This document shows, one piece after another, positions 43,036-56,638 of a stretch of DNA of 64,000 nt; position 1 is the stretch's first letter, and each line of letters starts with the position of its first letter. Source of the DNA: Litsea cubeba (Eukaryota; Streptophyta; Magnoliopsida; Laurales; Lauraceae); contig CM022949.1 of NCBI GenBank assembly GCA_012931725.1, forward strand, positions 65,186,582-65,250,581, written 5' to 3'. Under the pieces are notes generated by a model. The model had not been told where the DNA came from, searched no databases, and saw only the letters and a list, made by a program, of their open reading frames with translations. The translations under genes and the position numbers were made by a program.

Positions 43036-44278
43036 TGGTTATTGATTTATTTGAGGCTAAGTGTAAAAGGGCACCATGGTTTCCTTGGTTTCCCATGAAA
43101 GGGCAAGGCATGGTGAATTTCCCTATAGCCCTTTTATTTCCATGTTTAGATTACCATGTAAGTCTCATCGTAGAGACAAAGGAATTTATATAATTTTCTA
43201 ATTTTGTAAATTCTAACGATGTCCAAGACGAAGAAGGAAAGCGATGATGGACTCCTAATCAAAGAGTTTGAAGATTACCAAAAGTGCTTTGGAGTTTCCC
43301 AAAGAGTTTGAGGAATTCCAATTTTGGAAAGTCTAGAAGTCCAAGAAGTCTATTCCGCTTGGGTCATGTGGAGGAGAAGACTAGTTTCTACTTTTAGCAT
43401 TTTCTATTTATGGATGAATGCTTGTTTTAGAAAGTTTCCAAATCTAATCCAAACAAGCAAGTTACTAAAATTTGTCAAATCAAATTAATTTTTGGAAAGA
43501 ATTCTAATTAGTGTTGATGACCCATGAGATGGACACATTGGTAACACTAATTTAAGAAACTGGACTTTCCTTAAAATAACTTGACTTGGAACCAATCTTT
43601 GATCATATCATGAGATGATTTGATGTTCATATATATATATATATATGTGGGCCCTTATACCTTAAAAAGGAAATCCTCAATTCAAAAATATTAAGTGGGA
43701 GCGGGGCATTTAAATTGAGAAATCCCCATGTTTTCCACCATAGGTCCATTGTAAGGAAAGTATTAGCCTCGCGCCACCAAGAGTGTGGCCGTTCCTTCGG
43801 AGGGCTTTTACTTGTCTGGTTACTGGATATGGATCTCCATTGGATAGTATTGGTGAGACGTGGTGGGGGCTCACTCCCATAGGAGGTGCTGCCCAAAATG
43901 GTTGTCACGCAATATTAGTTGGTGGGTCACTCTAAACTAAAATAATGATGCAGTATCCCCTAAAATTTGCATCGTGTATTTTAGAAACCAAAGCTTATCG
44001 AGAGTCATACATTATTTGGTATGAGATACCTAGATGATAATGAATGATGGGGATCATGGATAGTTAGTCTTAATTCTAATTTTGACCAATTTTGATATGC
44101 ACCAATCCAAGTGGCATTTACACTCCCCTAGGAGGCATGCCCTAAAGGATTGGGATTCCAATGTATTCTAAATTTAGTGGTTATGAGGATTCCTACATGA
44201 ATTTGGTAGAATACTAAAACCCTAATGTCATTTATATTCTTTATTGAATGTATGGTTATGTGCTTCAGTTTATACAGC
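43036..44278 (+). other. Copia-C leader, non-coding
   Basis: An AT microsatellite lies at about 43629-43646. The stretch 43690-43900 (GTGGGAGCGGGGCATTT, then GCCGTTCCTTCGGAGG) parallels the Copia-B leader. No gene was seen. Confidence 0.55.
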
Positions 44279-45832
44279 ATGCATTCGAATACTTTCAATC
44301 CACTTGCGACCATCGTCAACCAGAATAAGTTGATCGGATCCAACTACGTGGACTGGATAAGAAACCTAGATATTGTCCTGACTGCTTCAGGATACAAAGA
44401 TGTCCTTACCACAACTCCCCTGGATGAGCCTATGCCAAATGCAACACAGGAACAGAAAGACCTTTATCTTAAGTGGACCAAAGACGATGAGATGGCCAGA
44501 TGTTATATACAGGCATCCATGTCTAGTGTTTTGCAACACCAACATCAATCATTTAAGACTGCATACGATATGATATCGAACTTAAAGGAGATGTTTGCAG
44601 AATAGAACAGGCCTGCTAGGCAGACAGCTATGAGGGTACTTATAAGCACCAAGATGGCTGAGGGTACACCAGTACAAGACCACATACTTAAGATGATAGA
44701 CTCATTGAATGAGTTAGATATACCGGGTGCCGCGATTGATGCAAAATTGCAGATGACATAATCCTTGAATCACTACCAGATTCATTCAACAACTTTAAGG
44801 TCAATTATAATATGAACAAAATGAATCTGACTCTAGCCGAGCTGTCTAGCCAGCTGGTAGCAACTGAAGGAATTATGAAAAACCCAACTGCCCTGATGAC
44901 AGAAAAGTCATATACCAGGTCCAAGCCGAAAGGCAAAGGCCAGAAAGGCAAAAAGAAATCAGTTCCCAACGGTCCTAAAGCGGAGAATGGTGCTACCTGG
45001 TGGTGTGGCAAAGGCTAAGGGTGCAGGTACAAAAGGAAAGTGTTTCCATTGTGGTATGACAGGACATTGGAAGATGAATTGTCCTAATTTTTTATCCAAG
45101 AAGAAGACCCAAAGTATGATTGAGTCGCTTGTTTCTGAAGTTAGTTTCGCAACTAGTACTTCAGAATCCTGTTGTGTTGACTCCGGTGCAACTAATCACA
45201 TATGTAACTCATTGCAGGGGTTCCGGGAAACCAGGAGGCTAAGTGATGGGGAAATCATTATCAACCTAGGATCTGATGTTAAGGCAGGAGCAGTTTCAGT
45301 AGGAGTTATTATTTTCTGTTTTTAAGATAATAAATTGGTTTTGTCAGACACTCTATATGTACCGTCTTTACGACGGAATTTATTTTCAGTTTCTAGTTTG
45401 GTGAATAAAAGTTATTCTATTACTTTTGGTACTGAAGTTTTCATGAAGAGGAACGGTACTTTTATATGTTCTGGCAAGGTAACCAATGGACTTTATTTGT
45501 TAACTCCCACAATGTATGAGATACATGAAACCGAGATAATAAATAAGTCATCATTAAAGAGAAAGTGACCTTTATCTAATCTAACAACTTTATCTAATCT
45601 AACAAAACTTTGGCACCTGAGGCTAGGTCATATAAACCTAAACAAGATTGACAAGCTAGTGAAAGATAGTATCTTGCCTTCATTAGTGGTAGAACCAATG
45701 CCTGTCTGCGAGTCCTGTCTAAAAGGCAAAATGACCAAAAGACCATTTTCATCCAAGGGCAATAGGGGCCAAAAATTTATTGGAATTAGTGCATATTGAT
45801 GTCTGTGGACCCATAAATGTTAGAGCAGAAGG
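44279..45832 (+). pseudogene. Copia-C gag, protease and start of integrase, decayed
   Basis: From ATG 44279 (MHSNTFNPLATI) the capsid region is readable (NYVDWIRNLDIVLTASGY, AEGTPVQDHILKMIDSLN, LPDSFNNFKVNYNMNK). It has a stop at 44603 and shifts near 44750 and 45000. The CCHC knuckle CFHCGMTGHWKMNC (near 45040) and protease SCCVDSGATNHICNS (near 45172) follow. Stops at 45323 and 45566 and the Copia-B2 insertion in the pre-integrase region end it. Confidence 0.85.
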
Positions 45833-47841
45833 TGTTGGGATTGGTGTATGCCCTAAAGCCCACTAGCTGCACTCTCATCTTTTGTTACTGGATATTTATT
45901 GGTTATTTAATGGAATGACTCTTTTATGCTTAAACATGTATATATGTATGGTTGTGTAAGGCCCATTGTTTCTAGTAAACGAATTAGGTGTGTAGTGTCT
46001 ACACATAGATAGGTCTAATTCATGGACACTGGAAACATCATATTTGTTCATAACTGAGAGATGGAGCTGGGCACTTTATCTTGGTATAAGTTATAATGAG
46101 AGATTCTCCTGTATTCAGGGTGACTTACCTAAGTCATGGGAGGGCTTTCCTGGATTTATCTCATTAGTGCATATGCAATGCATTGAACAGGACCATGGTA
46201 GGTGTGATCTCTAAAATAGTACTATCACAGAAAGAGATCAAGTCACCTCATGCTACTGAGTGACCGGTGCTCTTAATCTTGAGCATTTGTGGATGAACTG
46301 ACGAAGTCAAGTTCTTGTGCTTTAATTCACTATGGTTGAGATTCTTTTCATGGGTCAACAGCTCTGTGTTTTGGGTACTCGGACTTGATTAGTTGGGACG
46401 TGCAGATGCAATAAAGAATCTATGCCATCTAATGATGGAATAATCGTGCCCTTAGAATTATCCGATTAATCATCAAAATCTAAGATCTTATTATATGGAT
46501 GTTCCATATGGATATTGAACTTGTAGGTCGCTCCCTGGACCAAGAGAATGATATCCGAATGATGATTATGCTAAGGATATGAAGTTCTAAGGTTTAGATG
46601 TAATCGGGAAGGTCGATAGTACATGTGATAACCTGACTCGATTATGGATGTTACATAGAGGGGCATTCAGGTCATTACACTTAGTAGGTCAAAGACAACT
46701 GTCATTTTATAACGAGCTTATTATATTATATATTTGTCCTTGGAGTTCAACCATAACTCTTTAGTGGAATGAGTTAAGGTTAAAATGGTCTTAATGTTGC
46801 TATGGGTTTAGCATGGACATTTTGGTCATTTTGGGAGCCAATGGCAAATATGTCTTTTGATCCCTTCTCTAGTCACTTTCCAAGATTGGCATGGTTTCCT
46901 AAAATGTTTAGATAACATTTGGATGAATTATTTTAGTGGAAAAATAATTTTGAGTTTAAATTCAAATAGGCCTTTGATGGCATACATGAATTTAATTCTA
47001 GATAAATTGTTTGTGGGCCATGGTGTGCATTAGTATGTGGGATGTCCATAATAGGATTTCCATGGGTAAGGTTTCCAATTTTGAGTAGGTCTCTCTACTT
47101 GAAAGGTTGGACTCCTCTTTGGATTAGTATTCCTATGAGAAAGTTTCCTTTTTGGATTAGGAATTTAAAATTAGTAAGTGTTGTACAACTAGGATTACTA
47201 ATTGCATGGGAAGTTCCTTTACTTTCCTTTTCTAATTGGAGTGTTCCTTAAAGGAAATAAATCTTTAGATTATAGTTTCCTTTTAGGACATCTTTGAGAA
47301 TAAGGAGAGATAAACTTTAGGAAAGGTTTCCTCAAAGTTTCTACAAAAAGGGAGAGAGCTTCCACCTTGGACGTCCAACACAACATATAGCATAGAGCAA
47401 GGTCCCACACGTCCAGCTTTGAAATTCTTTCTTCTTCATTGAAGAAAGTTGTAGGTCTGAGATTTTTCCTTGGAAAAATAGTTCTCAATTCCTAGATTAA
47501 GATCCCACCATCTTAGCCAATCAGATTTGGAAGTGAGATAGAGGAGAAGATCAAAGGCAACACTACTGCAGAAAATTCCAGCAACTTGTTACCTAGTTGC
47601 AAGTCTGAGTTTGGGCCTTTCGATCTATTTTTTCAGAGATTTGAAGTCTACAAATCTTCGAGGTAATAGTCTTCTTCCTTCTCCTTTAATTATACACTTG
47701 TTGGTCATGAATTCATGGAGTTCTCATGCGATCTCTATGGCTGATTTATGCTGCCCAAATCAGATTTTTTAAAATCTGTCATGTTACAAATTAGCCATGA
47801 ATGTCTTCCGCTAATTCAGATCTGAATCGCAGTTTCTTTCA
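45833..47841 (+). repeat. Copia-B2 5' LTR (2009 bp)
   Basis: It runs TGTTGGGATTGG...TTTCTTTCA and is followed one base later by the primer site. The TATA box equivalent reads TACAAAAA (near 47342) instead of TATAAAAG. Confidence 0.93.
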
Positions 47842-47842
47842 G

Positions 47843-47854
47843 TGGTATCAGAGC
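47843..47854 (+). other. Copia-B2 primer-binding site (initiator Met tRNA)
   Basis: TGGTATCAGAGC lies one base after the LTR. Confidence 0.9.
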
Positions 47855-49598
47855 CACTCCATGTGAAATCATGATCCCATGTTGTGTATAATTAATCCTA
47901 GATTGATTATGAGCATGGTGGCACCCTATTAAAGTTATGTTGTGATGCATGTTGTGTGCATGTTTCATTAACGTTGCTGGAATTTATTTTCCAGATTTGT
48001 TTAATGATGCACATAGTGTGTTTGCATGCACTAACCTCTTTGTTTGCAGCCATGTATTACATCCTTGATGGTTCGCATGATTGTTATGTGGATTTGGATG
48101 TTTTTTCAATAGTTGGAAAGTGTACGATTGCGCGTTTAGCAATCATAGGAAGTTGTAATTCTTTCTTTACTTTTATTCCAACTAGTCTTGATGTAAGCTT
48201 TCTTGAAAAGCATAGGTATCTCCAATGTAATTTGGGGTTTTGTTTTTTATGGGTTCGCTTGTATAAATTTAATTTATTGGAACAAGCAAGAAGAAGAAAG
48301 TTTCAAGAAAGGTTGCAAATAACCAGATTCCTTAGTGGTGGGGGAGACAAGACTTCTTGGTGCAAGATGAGATCTATTTTTGATGTCCTAGTTCGATAAG
48401 GACTACAAGTCCGAAGAGCAGGGAGCCATCAAGGATTGCATACTTTTATTTGCTTTTATATATGGAATGCATGGATGAATGCTTTATATAATTGCTATAA
48501 TTGTCACCTAGAAACATGGCCACCATTAGGTTCTAAAATTGGCATCTTTTTGTATTAGATTGTTTTTAGTTTGGCAAATTGTTTTAAACGGGACTTAGAC
48601 CAGCACCTTCTATTTTGTCTAAGGTTTAAAATTGGATAGGGTTTAGTTTATCTTGGTACCCTTGGTTTCCAAAGAAGGCTAAACTAAAATCTAATTAGAT
48701 GCTACCTATGGGTTTTCATAGCCCAAGATAGGTTTTGGATTCTTTAAAGGGATTTTCTCAAATGTTTTAAAGCAAAGGTTATTTATTTTTAAGGTGACTT
48801 AAGTAATTAAGTCATGAATTTAATTAACCAAGTTTGCTAGATTTAAAAAGAGCTTTTGAGTAAAACAATGTAAAGATCAAAAAGTATAAACCCTAGTGAT
48901 AAATAATCAAGTGGGAGAGGGGTTTTGGAAAGACCCCACGGCCTTCCAATTTCGGTTCATGTTATCTCATTAAGGTGTTAGTAGGAGTGGCCATCCCTTC
49001 GGTGGAGTTCTTTACTAAAGACCGCTTTGATGGGTTAATGGGTGAACTAATGTGAATATTCGTAATGAGGTGTTAGTAGGAGCGACCATCCCTTCGGTGT
49101 AGTTCTTTACTAAAGATCACTTCTATAGAATGTCAATGAAGTGTTGGTGGGAGCGGCCATCCCTTCGGTGGAGCTCTTTACTAAAGGTCACTTCTAGGAT
49201 GGATAAAAGTCTCTTACCTTCGGAAGACTTAATCATAGACATTCTGGGAAATTTCACAAGAGATGGTTATACACTTGACATAAGACGGTAATGACCTCTC
49301 CCTAGGAGTTTAAGGTTATTTGTCATATGAGGCCAAACCAATCAGTGATTGGACTACCACTGGATGTGTATCAAGATAGTGATAATCCAAATAAGTCTGC
49401 CTTAATTCAACGTGACTGTAGGCTCGGCCATCCCTTCTATGGAGGGTCTATGAGGAGGTTGAAACACTGATACATTATGATTGGGGTTGAATAATGTAAA
49501 AAGTTTTGTGCTTTGTTTTTCCTTTTGTAACAAGCACCATATGCATATTACATATATACTGCATGTCTAATTATAAACCGTTTTATATCCAGAAAGAG
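47855..49598 (+). other. Copia-B2 leader, about 1.7 kb, non-coding
   Basis: The 147-codon ORF at 47956-48399 has no recognised domain. The distal part (48900-49600) is the same as window positions 1-600 of Copia-B1, including three CCCTTCGGTG(G/T)AG repeats at about 48990-49180. Confidence 0.7.
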
Positions 49599-51020
49599 AT
49601 GGGTAAAGATTCTTTTAGTCCGTTGATGTGCATTCGTCGTGAGAACAAACTGACTGGCCCTAACTATGTAGATTGGAAAAGAAATCTTGACATAGTACTC
49701 ACAGCTGAGGAGTACAAGTATGTCTTGCTGGAAACCTGTCCTGATGTTGATGCTAATTCTACTGATGACTAGTTAGAGGCTGAGAGGAAATGGAAAAAAG
49801 CGAATAGCATGGCTAAATGCTACATGCTCGCTTCCATGTCCAACGTGTTGCAAACACAGCACGAGCATATGGACACAGCCTATGAAATCAAGATGTCCTT
49901 GTCTGAGATGTTCGCAGACAAAAGCAGGCCAGCTAGGCAAGCTGCTATGAGGACTATCATGAATGCTAGGATGGCTGAGGGAACACCTGTCAGAGAGCAT
50001 ATGCTCAAGCTGATGGATTGTTTCAATGAAGCTGAGATTCTAGGGGCTGAGATTGATGCAAGGAGTCAAACTGACATGATTCTTGAAACTCTGCCGGACT
50101 CTTTCAATCAGTTCAAGCTCAATTTCAATATGAGCAAGATGGACATGACTCTACCTGAGTTAATGAAAGAACTCCAGGCGGCAGAGGCCATCATGAAGCC
50201 CAAAGCCCAAGCTCATTTTTTCCAGTCTTCCTCTAAACTAAACCCAAAAGGGAAGAAGTCCAAGAAGAAGCAGAATAAGGGAAAAGGGCAGAAAAAGGAC
50301 AACACTGGTAATAAGAAGGACAAGGGTACAGATGGAAAGCCCAAAGGGAAATGCTTCAAGTGTGGCCTCAAAGGTCATTGGAAGAAAGATTGTCCCAAGT
50401 TCCTGGCCTCAGTTAAGAAAGGTACATCTTTTTCATACTACATTGAAACTTGTCTAGTGGTTGATTCTACTGACTCATGGATAGTAGACTCAGGAGCCAC
50501 TAATCATATCTGCAATTCATTGCAGGGGTTTCAGATAATGCAGAGAATTGAGAAAGAAGAGTTTGCCTTTAGAGTCGGAACTGGAGCTAAAGTTTGGGCA
50601 GTTGCAGTAGGAGTAGTTACCTTACATTTTCCATGTGATAGGATATTAGTTTTAAATAATGTTTTCTATGTTCCGGACATGAGGAAGAATTTAATTTCAG
50701 TTTCCAGATTAATTGAATTTAATTATTCAGTTTCTTTCCATTCTGATGTTAATATCAGTAGAGATGGAAATATTATATGTTCCGGTAGAATACATGACAA
50801 CTTATTTTATATATATCCTATTGCTCCCACACTGCATAATGTACAACAAGAAAACTCAACTTCCCTTAAGAGAAAGGTATCTTCAATCAATGACACATAT
50901 CTTTGGCACTTACGTTTGGGTCACATTAACCTAAAACGGATTCAGAGGTTGGTAGAAGATGGGCTTGTGAGCTCATTAGATTTCGAACCTTTTCCTCAGT
51001 GCGAATCTTGTCTCAAGTGA
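49599..51020 (+). pseudogene. Copia-B2 gag and protease, two stops
   Basis: It starts at ATG 49599. TAG at 49770 stands where Copia-B1 has CAG. From 49809 the frame is open through the capsid region, a CCHC knuckle (CFKCGLKGHWKKDC, near 50350), the protease (SWIVDSGATNHICNS, near 50476) and the pre-integrase zinc site (HLRLGHI ... CESCLK). It then ends at TGA 51018, where Copia-B1 has GGA. The knuckle is intact here, unlike in Copia-B1. Confidence 0.9.
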
Positions 51021-52019
51021 AAGATGACCAAACGGTCATTCTCTGGAAAGGGACTAAGGTCAAAGGAGTTGTTAGAATTGATTCACACTGATGTGTGTGG
51101 TCCTATGAACAAACCGGCTCGAGGAGGGTATGAGTATTACATCACCTTCACCGATGATTACTCTAGGTATGGATATGTATACCTAATGCGATGCAAGTCT
51201 GAGGCGTTTGATAAGTTCAAACAATTCAAGGTTGAGGCGGAGCTACAACTAAGGAAACATATCAAAGCCCTTCGATCTGATCGAGATGGCGAGTACCTCC
51301 TGGGTGAGTTCAAGGAGTACCTCACACAACATGGGATTGTGTCTCAGTTTTCTGCACCGGGTACACCCCAGCAAAATGGTGTAGCGGAGAGAAGAAACCG
51401 TACCCTTCTTGATATGGTAAGGTCCATGATGAGTCATGCAACCCTACATATATCTTTTTGGGGATATGCCCTAGAAGCAGCAGCATACATTTTAAATCTG
51501 GTACCTTCTAAATCAGTACGTAGGACACCCCAAGAAATGTGGACAAGTCGAAAACCTAGTTTAAGACATATCCACATTTGGGGTTGTCCGGCTTATGTAC
51601 TGAATGATAAAGCTACCAAGCTGGAACCCAGATCGGAACTGTGCTACTTCATTGGGTATCCTAAGGGAACGAGAGGTGGCATCTTTTATCATCCAAAGGA
51701 GCAAAAAGTGCTCATCAGCACTCATGCTAGGTACTTGGAGGATGATTGTATGATGCACCAAGAGCTTAGTTGTAAAGAAACCCCTGAGGAGATTCTTCCG
51801 GGATCTCCTATAACATCTGTACCAGATCCTGAGACAGTAGATGAACAAGATATTCCTTTAAACACTCCGGAGCCTCGTCGTAGTGGGAGAATTCCTAGAC
51901 AGCCAGAAAGATATCTAGGAGTGTCTTTTAAGACAGACTCTGAAGATCTGGTTGAGGATCCGACTAGTTATGATGAAACAGTAACGGATATAATGCTGAC
52001 ATGTGGCAGCAAGCGATGA
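51021..52019 (+). pseudogene. Copia-B2 integrase
   Basis: An open frame with HTDVCGP, RSDRDGEY (Gly to Asp beside the catalytic Asp) and NGVAERRNR, then the C-terminal TPQEMWTSRKPSLRHIHIWG. It leaves frame near 51990, where one base is missing relative to Copia-B1. Confidence 0.9.
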
Positions 52020-53527
52020 AATCTAAAATGGATTCTTTGTATTCCAATCAAGTCTAGGAACTTGTAGATTCACCTGAAGGGATTAAACCCATAGGGTGCA
52101 AGTGGATCTGCAAGAGGAAGAGAGGAGTGGATGGGAAGGTGGAAACCTTCAAAGCGAGACTGGTGGCGAAAGGATATACTCAGAAAGAGGGTATCGATTA
52201 TGAGGAAACCTTTTCACCAGTGGCTATGCTTAAATCCATAAGGATTCTCTTGGCCATCGCATTATGACTACGAGATATGGCAGATGGATGTCAAGACAGC
52301 TTTTCTTAATGGAAGTCTTGACGAATGCATCTATATGATGCAACCAGAGGGTTTCATTGCTAGTGGCCAAGATAACATGGTTTGTAAACTTAAGAAGTCC
52401 ATTTATGGACTTAAGCAAGCATCTAGAGCATGGAACATCAAGTTTAATCAGGCAGTCAAATCTTTTGGCTTTGATCAAAACATTGATGAACCATGTGTGT
52501 ATAAGAAAGGAAGTGGAAAAGCAGTTGCATTTTTTGTTCTATATGTAGATGACATATTACTCATAGGAAATGATGTAGGTTTATTGTCATCCACAAAGGT
52601 TTGGTTATCCTCTCAATTTCAAATGAAGGATTTGGGTGAGGCCAGCTATATCTTAGGGATCAAGCTTTTGCGTGATCGTAAGAATAAGATATTAGCCTTA
52701 TCCCAATCTTCATATATTGAGAAGATATTGGTCAAGTTTAACATGCATGACTCCAAGAAGGGCCTCCTACCTTCTAGACATGGAGTACCACTGTCTCGAG
52801 ATCAATGTCCAAAGACATCTGAAGAGATAGAGAGCATGAGGAGAGTTCCATATGCATCCGCTGTTGGAAGCCTCATGTATACCATGTTATGTACTAGACC
52901 AGATATTTGCTTTGCCGTTGGCATGGTTAGCAGATATCAGTCAAACCCTGGACCTATGCATTGGACAGCTGTTAAGCATATATTCAAGTATCTTCGGAGA
53001 ACAAAGATTATATGCTAACCTTTCGAGCAGATGATCTAACGCCTTTGGCGTATACAGACTCTGATTTCCAATCTGATGGTGATGCCAGAAAGTCTACTTC
53101 AGGGTACGTCTTTACTCTGTCAGGAGGGGCTATATCATGGAGAAGTATCAAGCAATCATGTACTGCTGATTCTACCATGGAAGCAGAGTATGTGGTGGCA
53201 TCGGAAGCTACGAAGGAAGCAGTATGGCTCAGAAAATTCCTGTTGGAATTAGGAGTTGTTCCTGCAGTGCAAAAACCGATTGTCATGTACTGCGATAACA
53301 CTGGTGCTGTAGCACAGTGCAAAGAGCCCATGAATCACAAGAAAGGCAAGCACATTCAGAGAAAGTACCACTTGATCCGGGAATTCGTTCAGGATGGAGA
53401 GATAGTGGTGGAGCATATTGCTTCAGCAAATAACTTAGCTGACCCATTCACTAAGACTCTTACTGAGAAAGTCTTCACTTCTCATGTTGAGTCTATGGGT
53501 GTTAGGTTAGGAAGTAGTGATCTTTAG
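52020..53527 (+). pseudogene. Copia-B2 reverse transcriptase and RNase H
   Basis: TAG at 52055 replaces TGG. A 5-bp loss near 52260 shifts the frame within the RT fingers. The frame from 52284 has MDVKTAFLNGSLDE and LYVDDILLIGNDVG (YVDD 52542-52553) and runs to about 53000, where one base is lost. RNase H then reads to 53527 (LAYTDSDFQSDGD, STMEAEYVVASEATKEA, MYCDNTGAVAQ). Confidence 0.9.
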
Positions 53528-53541
53528 TGCAAGTGGGAGTT

Positions 53542-54332
53542 TGTTGGGATTGGTGTATGCCCTAAAGCCCACTAGCTGCACTGTCATCTTTTGTTACTGG
53601 ATATTTATTGGTTATTTAATGGAATGACTCTTTTATGCTTAAACATGTATATATGTATGGTTGTGTAAGGCCCATTGTTTCTAGTAAATGAATTAGGTGT
53701 GTAGTGTCTACACACAGATAGGTCTAATTCATGGACACTGGAAACATCATATTTGTTCATAACTGAGAGATGGAGCTGGGCACTTTATCTTGGTATAAGT
53801 TATAATGAGAGATTCTCCTGTATTCAGGGTGACTTACCTAAGTCATGGGAGGGCTTTCCCGGATTCATCTCATTAGTGCATATGCAATGCATTGAACAGG
53901 ACCATGGTAGATGTGATCTCTAAAATAGTACTATCACAGAAAGAGATCAAGTCACCTCATGCTACTGAGTGACCGGTGCTCTTAATCTTGAGCATTTGTG
54001 GATGAACTAACGAAGTCAAGTTCTTGTGCTTTAATTCACTATGGTTGAGATTCTTTTCATAGGTCAACAGCTCTGTGTTTTGGGTACTCGGACTTGATTA
54101 GTTGGGACGTGCAGATGCAATAAAGAATCTATGCCATCTAATGATGGAATAATCGTCCCCTTAGAATTATCCGATTAATCGTCAAAATCTAAGATCTTAT
54201 TATATGGATGTTCCATATGGATATTGAACTTATGGGTCGCTCCCTGGACCAAGAGAATGATATCCGAATGATGATTATGCTAAGGATATGAAGTTCTAAG
54301 GTTTAGATGTAATCAGGAAGGTTGATAGTACA
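53542..54332 (+). repeat. Copia-B2 3' LTR, first 791 bp, cut by Tat-2
   Basis: It starts TGTTGGGATTGG after AAGTGGGAGTT. It stops at GATAGTACA, where an uninterrupted LTR continues TGTGATAACC. GTACA (54328-54332) should be the Tat-2 target duplication, whose partner is off-window. Confidence 0.9.
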
Positions 54333-56638
54333 TGATGGACCGCGCTCCTGCTCGGTTCTACCGAGGTCGGCGGACGTGGGAGTCCGTTGGGTTCCGACCC
54401 TTTCGTAACCGGGGGGCAGGGGCGTGCATCAACATTTCTTTTTTTGTGGGTGTGCCAGATTTTCTATTTTTACTTGGAATTGCAAGTGGTGATCCGGGGA
54501 TCAACCTTCGCAAGTAAAAGGGAAATCAACTTCTTTCAAGTTTTCCATTGCACATATATTTAAGAAAAGAGACATTTTCTTGATTTGCCGTGAAAGGCGA
54601 TTTTTTTGGCATTTATAGCCGATTTTGGCATTTATAGCCGATTTTTGGCGTTTATAGCCGATTTTGGCATTTATAGCCGATTTACAATCCTTATCAACAA
54701 TGAAAGACAAGAATTGTGATTTTTGTCTCTTTTGAAAAAATACAAACTACAATGAAAAGCAAGAAAAGGAGGATCTAACTTCTCAGGAGATTGTGGGAGA
54801 CTCGTTTAGATTGACGGTCGCAAGCCATATGTGGGCTTCGCCATCATCCATGCAGATGAGAACAGAGGATGCTATTTGATTCGCTTGGCTTGGCTATAAC
54901 CTCAGGTTTTTAGAGGACAAAGACCAAAAAGAGGTCCTATGTCCAATAAAAAGCCGAGTAGACGGGCTGAAAAGCCACATCTAAGCCATTGGAGGCAGGA
55001 GGAGAAGGCAAGGACCTTGGGGGGGGGGGTACCCCCCAAGGGACTTTTGTCACCTTGTTGCGGTGGCCGGTGTAGAACTTCCGCAGAGTTTTCTCTCTTT
55101 TTCTTTTCTCTGGATTTCTGACTGCTGTCTGATGTTTGTTGTGTGTTTTTCCGATCTGGATTCCTTTGGAGTGCTCTCCTATTTATAGGCTCTTGGTAGC
55201 CATTTAGGAGAGCTTATGGGCTTTTAATGTCATTAAGCCACATAATGGGAGGAGTTACAAAATTGAATTGTTTATTTTGTAACTCCTTTTCTTGGCTTCT
55301 GATTGGCCGGAGGAGATTGAGGGCATTTAATCGCCTTTAATCGCCATGATGGGAGGAGTTTCATGGGTTAAATGCCATGAATCTCTTGACTTGTAACTCC
55401 CGAATGCTTGCTTCTGATTGGGCCGTCCAAAGAAATGGATTAATGACTGTAATAAAGTTAGTCAATTAATCGCATTAAGTGGTCGCCGAGCAGCTGAAGA
55501 GTCGCGGGCCGTGCCACGTCTTTTGAGATTCTTCTGTTGATGATCATCGATGGATCTTCATGTAGATCGACATCAGATGACCATGTAATTTCAGGTGTTT
55601 GTTGCCAACAGCGGGTCGGTGCCATCTGTCCTGTCGATTTCTCGATCGGTCGGGTGGAAAGCACACTTTTTTGGTTGACCGGGTGGCGATCAATACTGTC
55701 TTCGATACTCTTGATGATTTACCCGTGTTTTGGACGGATGTCAGAGGACTTGGTGTCTCAAAAGCATGAATTTTGGAAAGTACCAGGGGCTGGGCTCCTC
55801 GAATCGCGAAAAAACGGCGAAAACCGGGGTTTCCGGGGCTTTCCCGGCGACCCCGGGGTCCAAGGTCGCCGGCGACCCTGGCCCAGGGTCGCAGGGGTCT
55901 GCGACCCTGGGGGGGTTTTCCCCCTTTCGTGTCCCGTTTTGCGTCCGTTTTTGCTTTTTTCTGATTCTTTTTTCTTCTGTACTTTTCCTTGACATTTTGA
56001 CCATTTATTGGCCTGATTTCTTTGTAGGAAACCTGATGAGAATCCTTGCATTTTATTTTGCAAAGTTTCCAATTTCCTGAGAAAGCCGAAGACTTTGTCG
56101 CGCAGAGCTGCCGATTTTCCGTCAGAAGCTGAAACTGGGCCAAACGATGTCGGAATGACCTGAAATTTGGTGTGAAGCCTCCTGAGCAATAAATAAGACC
56201 AACCATAGGCTTTTGTTTGAGTTTCGAAGCCGTTTGGGGTCCTATCACCTGCAGACTTGCTTTTTGTCGCGATGAAGATGTCGCGGTTTGATGTGTGGTC
56301 AACCGATGTCCGATTGACTTGAAATTTGACAGGGAACCTATTGGAGTCATTTTAAGATGATCCATAGGTTCTGTCTTGGAAACCATGGTCCCGGAGAGCT
56401 TTTGTCACCGAGAGCTCCTTTTTGACTGTCGGAGAAGCGAAGTTAGGCCAAATGATTTTGAAATGGCCCGAAACTTCTTGTGTACTCCTCTTTTGGCTGT
56501 CTGGAAGAATCTTGCAGTTTTTGTTTGATTCTGACAAGATTTGATTTTTGGAAGCAGCATTGCCTATTTATGGCAGGTTGCGACTTCATGTAGCTCTTTG
56601 GATCTTGAAGAGGCAAAGTGACATTTTTGGTGTCAACA
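54333..56638 (-). repeat. Tat-2 3' LTR (2306 bp)
   Basis: Plus-strand ends are TGATGGACC and GTGTCAACA. It has four CGGCTATAAA units (54607-54685), the KpnI palindrome with a longer G run (about 55016), a GC-rich inverted repeat (about 55870-55915), and only one clear CTCTCGG unit of the U3 array where Tat-1 has three. Transition differences from the Tat-1 LTRs are frequent. Confidence 0.92.

Larger units (their letters stand above)
43036..45832 (+). mobile_element. Copia-C, old Copia-B relative, truncated by Copia-B2
   Basis: The leader and gag-protease-integrase start resemble Copia-B at protein level but are much diverged. The element stops abruptly at 45832, where the Copia-B2 5' LTR begins. 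No LTR of this family was recognised upstream, so the left limit is uncertain. Confidence 0.7.

Noticed and set aside
47956..48399. 147-codon ORF in the Copia-B2 leader
   Set aside because: The composition is hydrophobic with no family match, no related ORF was recognised in the Copia-C leader, and leader ORFs of this size are expected by chance.
54333..56638. Tat-2 as the donor of the chimeric segment at 10614
   Set aside because: Tat-2 sits at a different point of the Copia-B LTR (after GATAGTACA) and in the opposite orientation, so its flank does not match.
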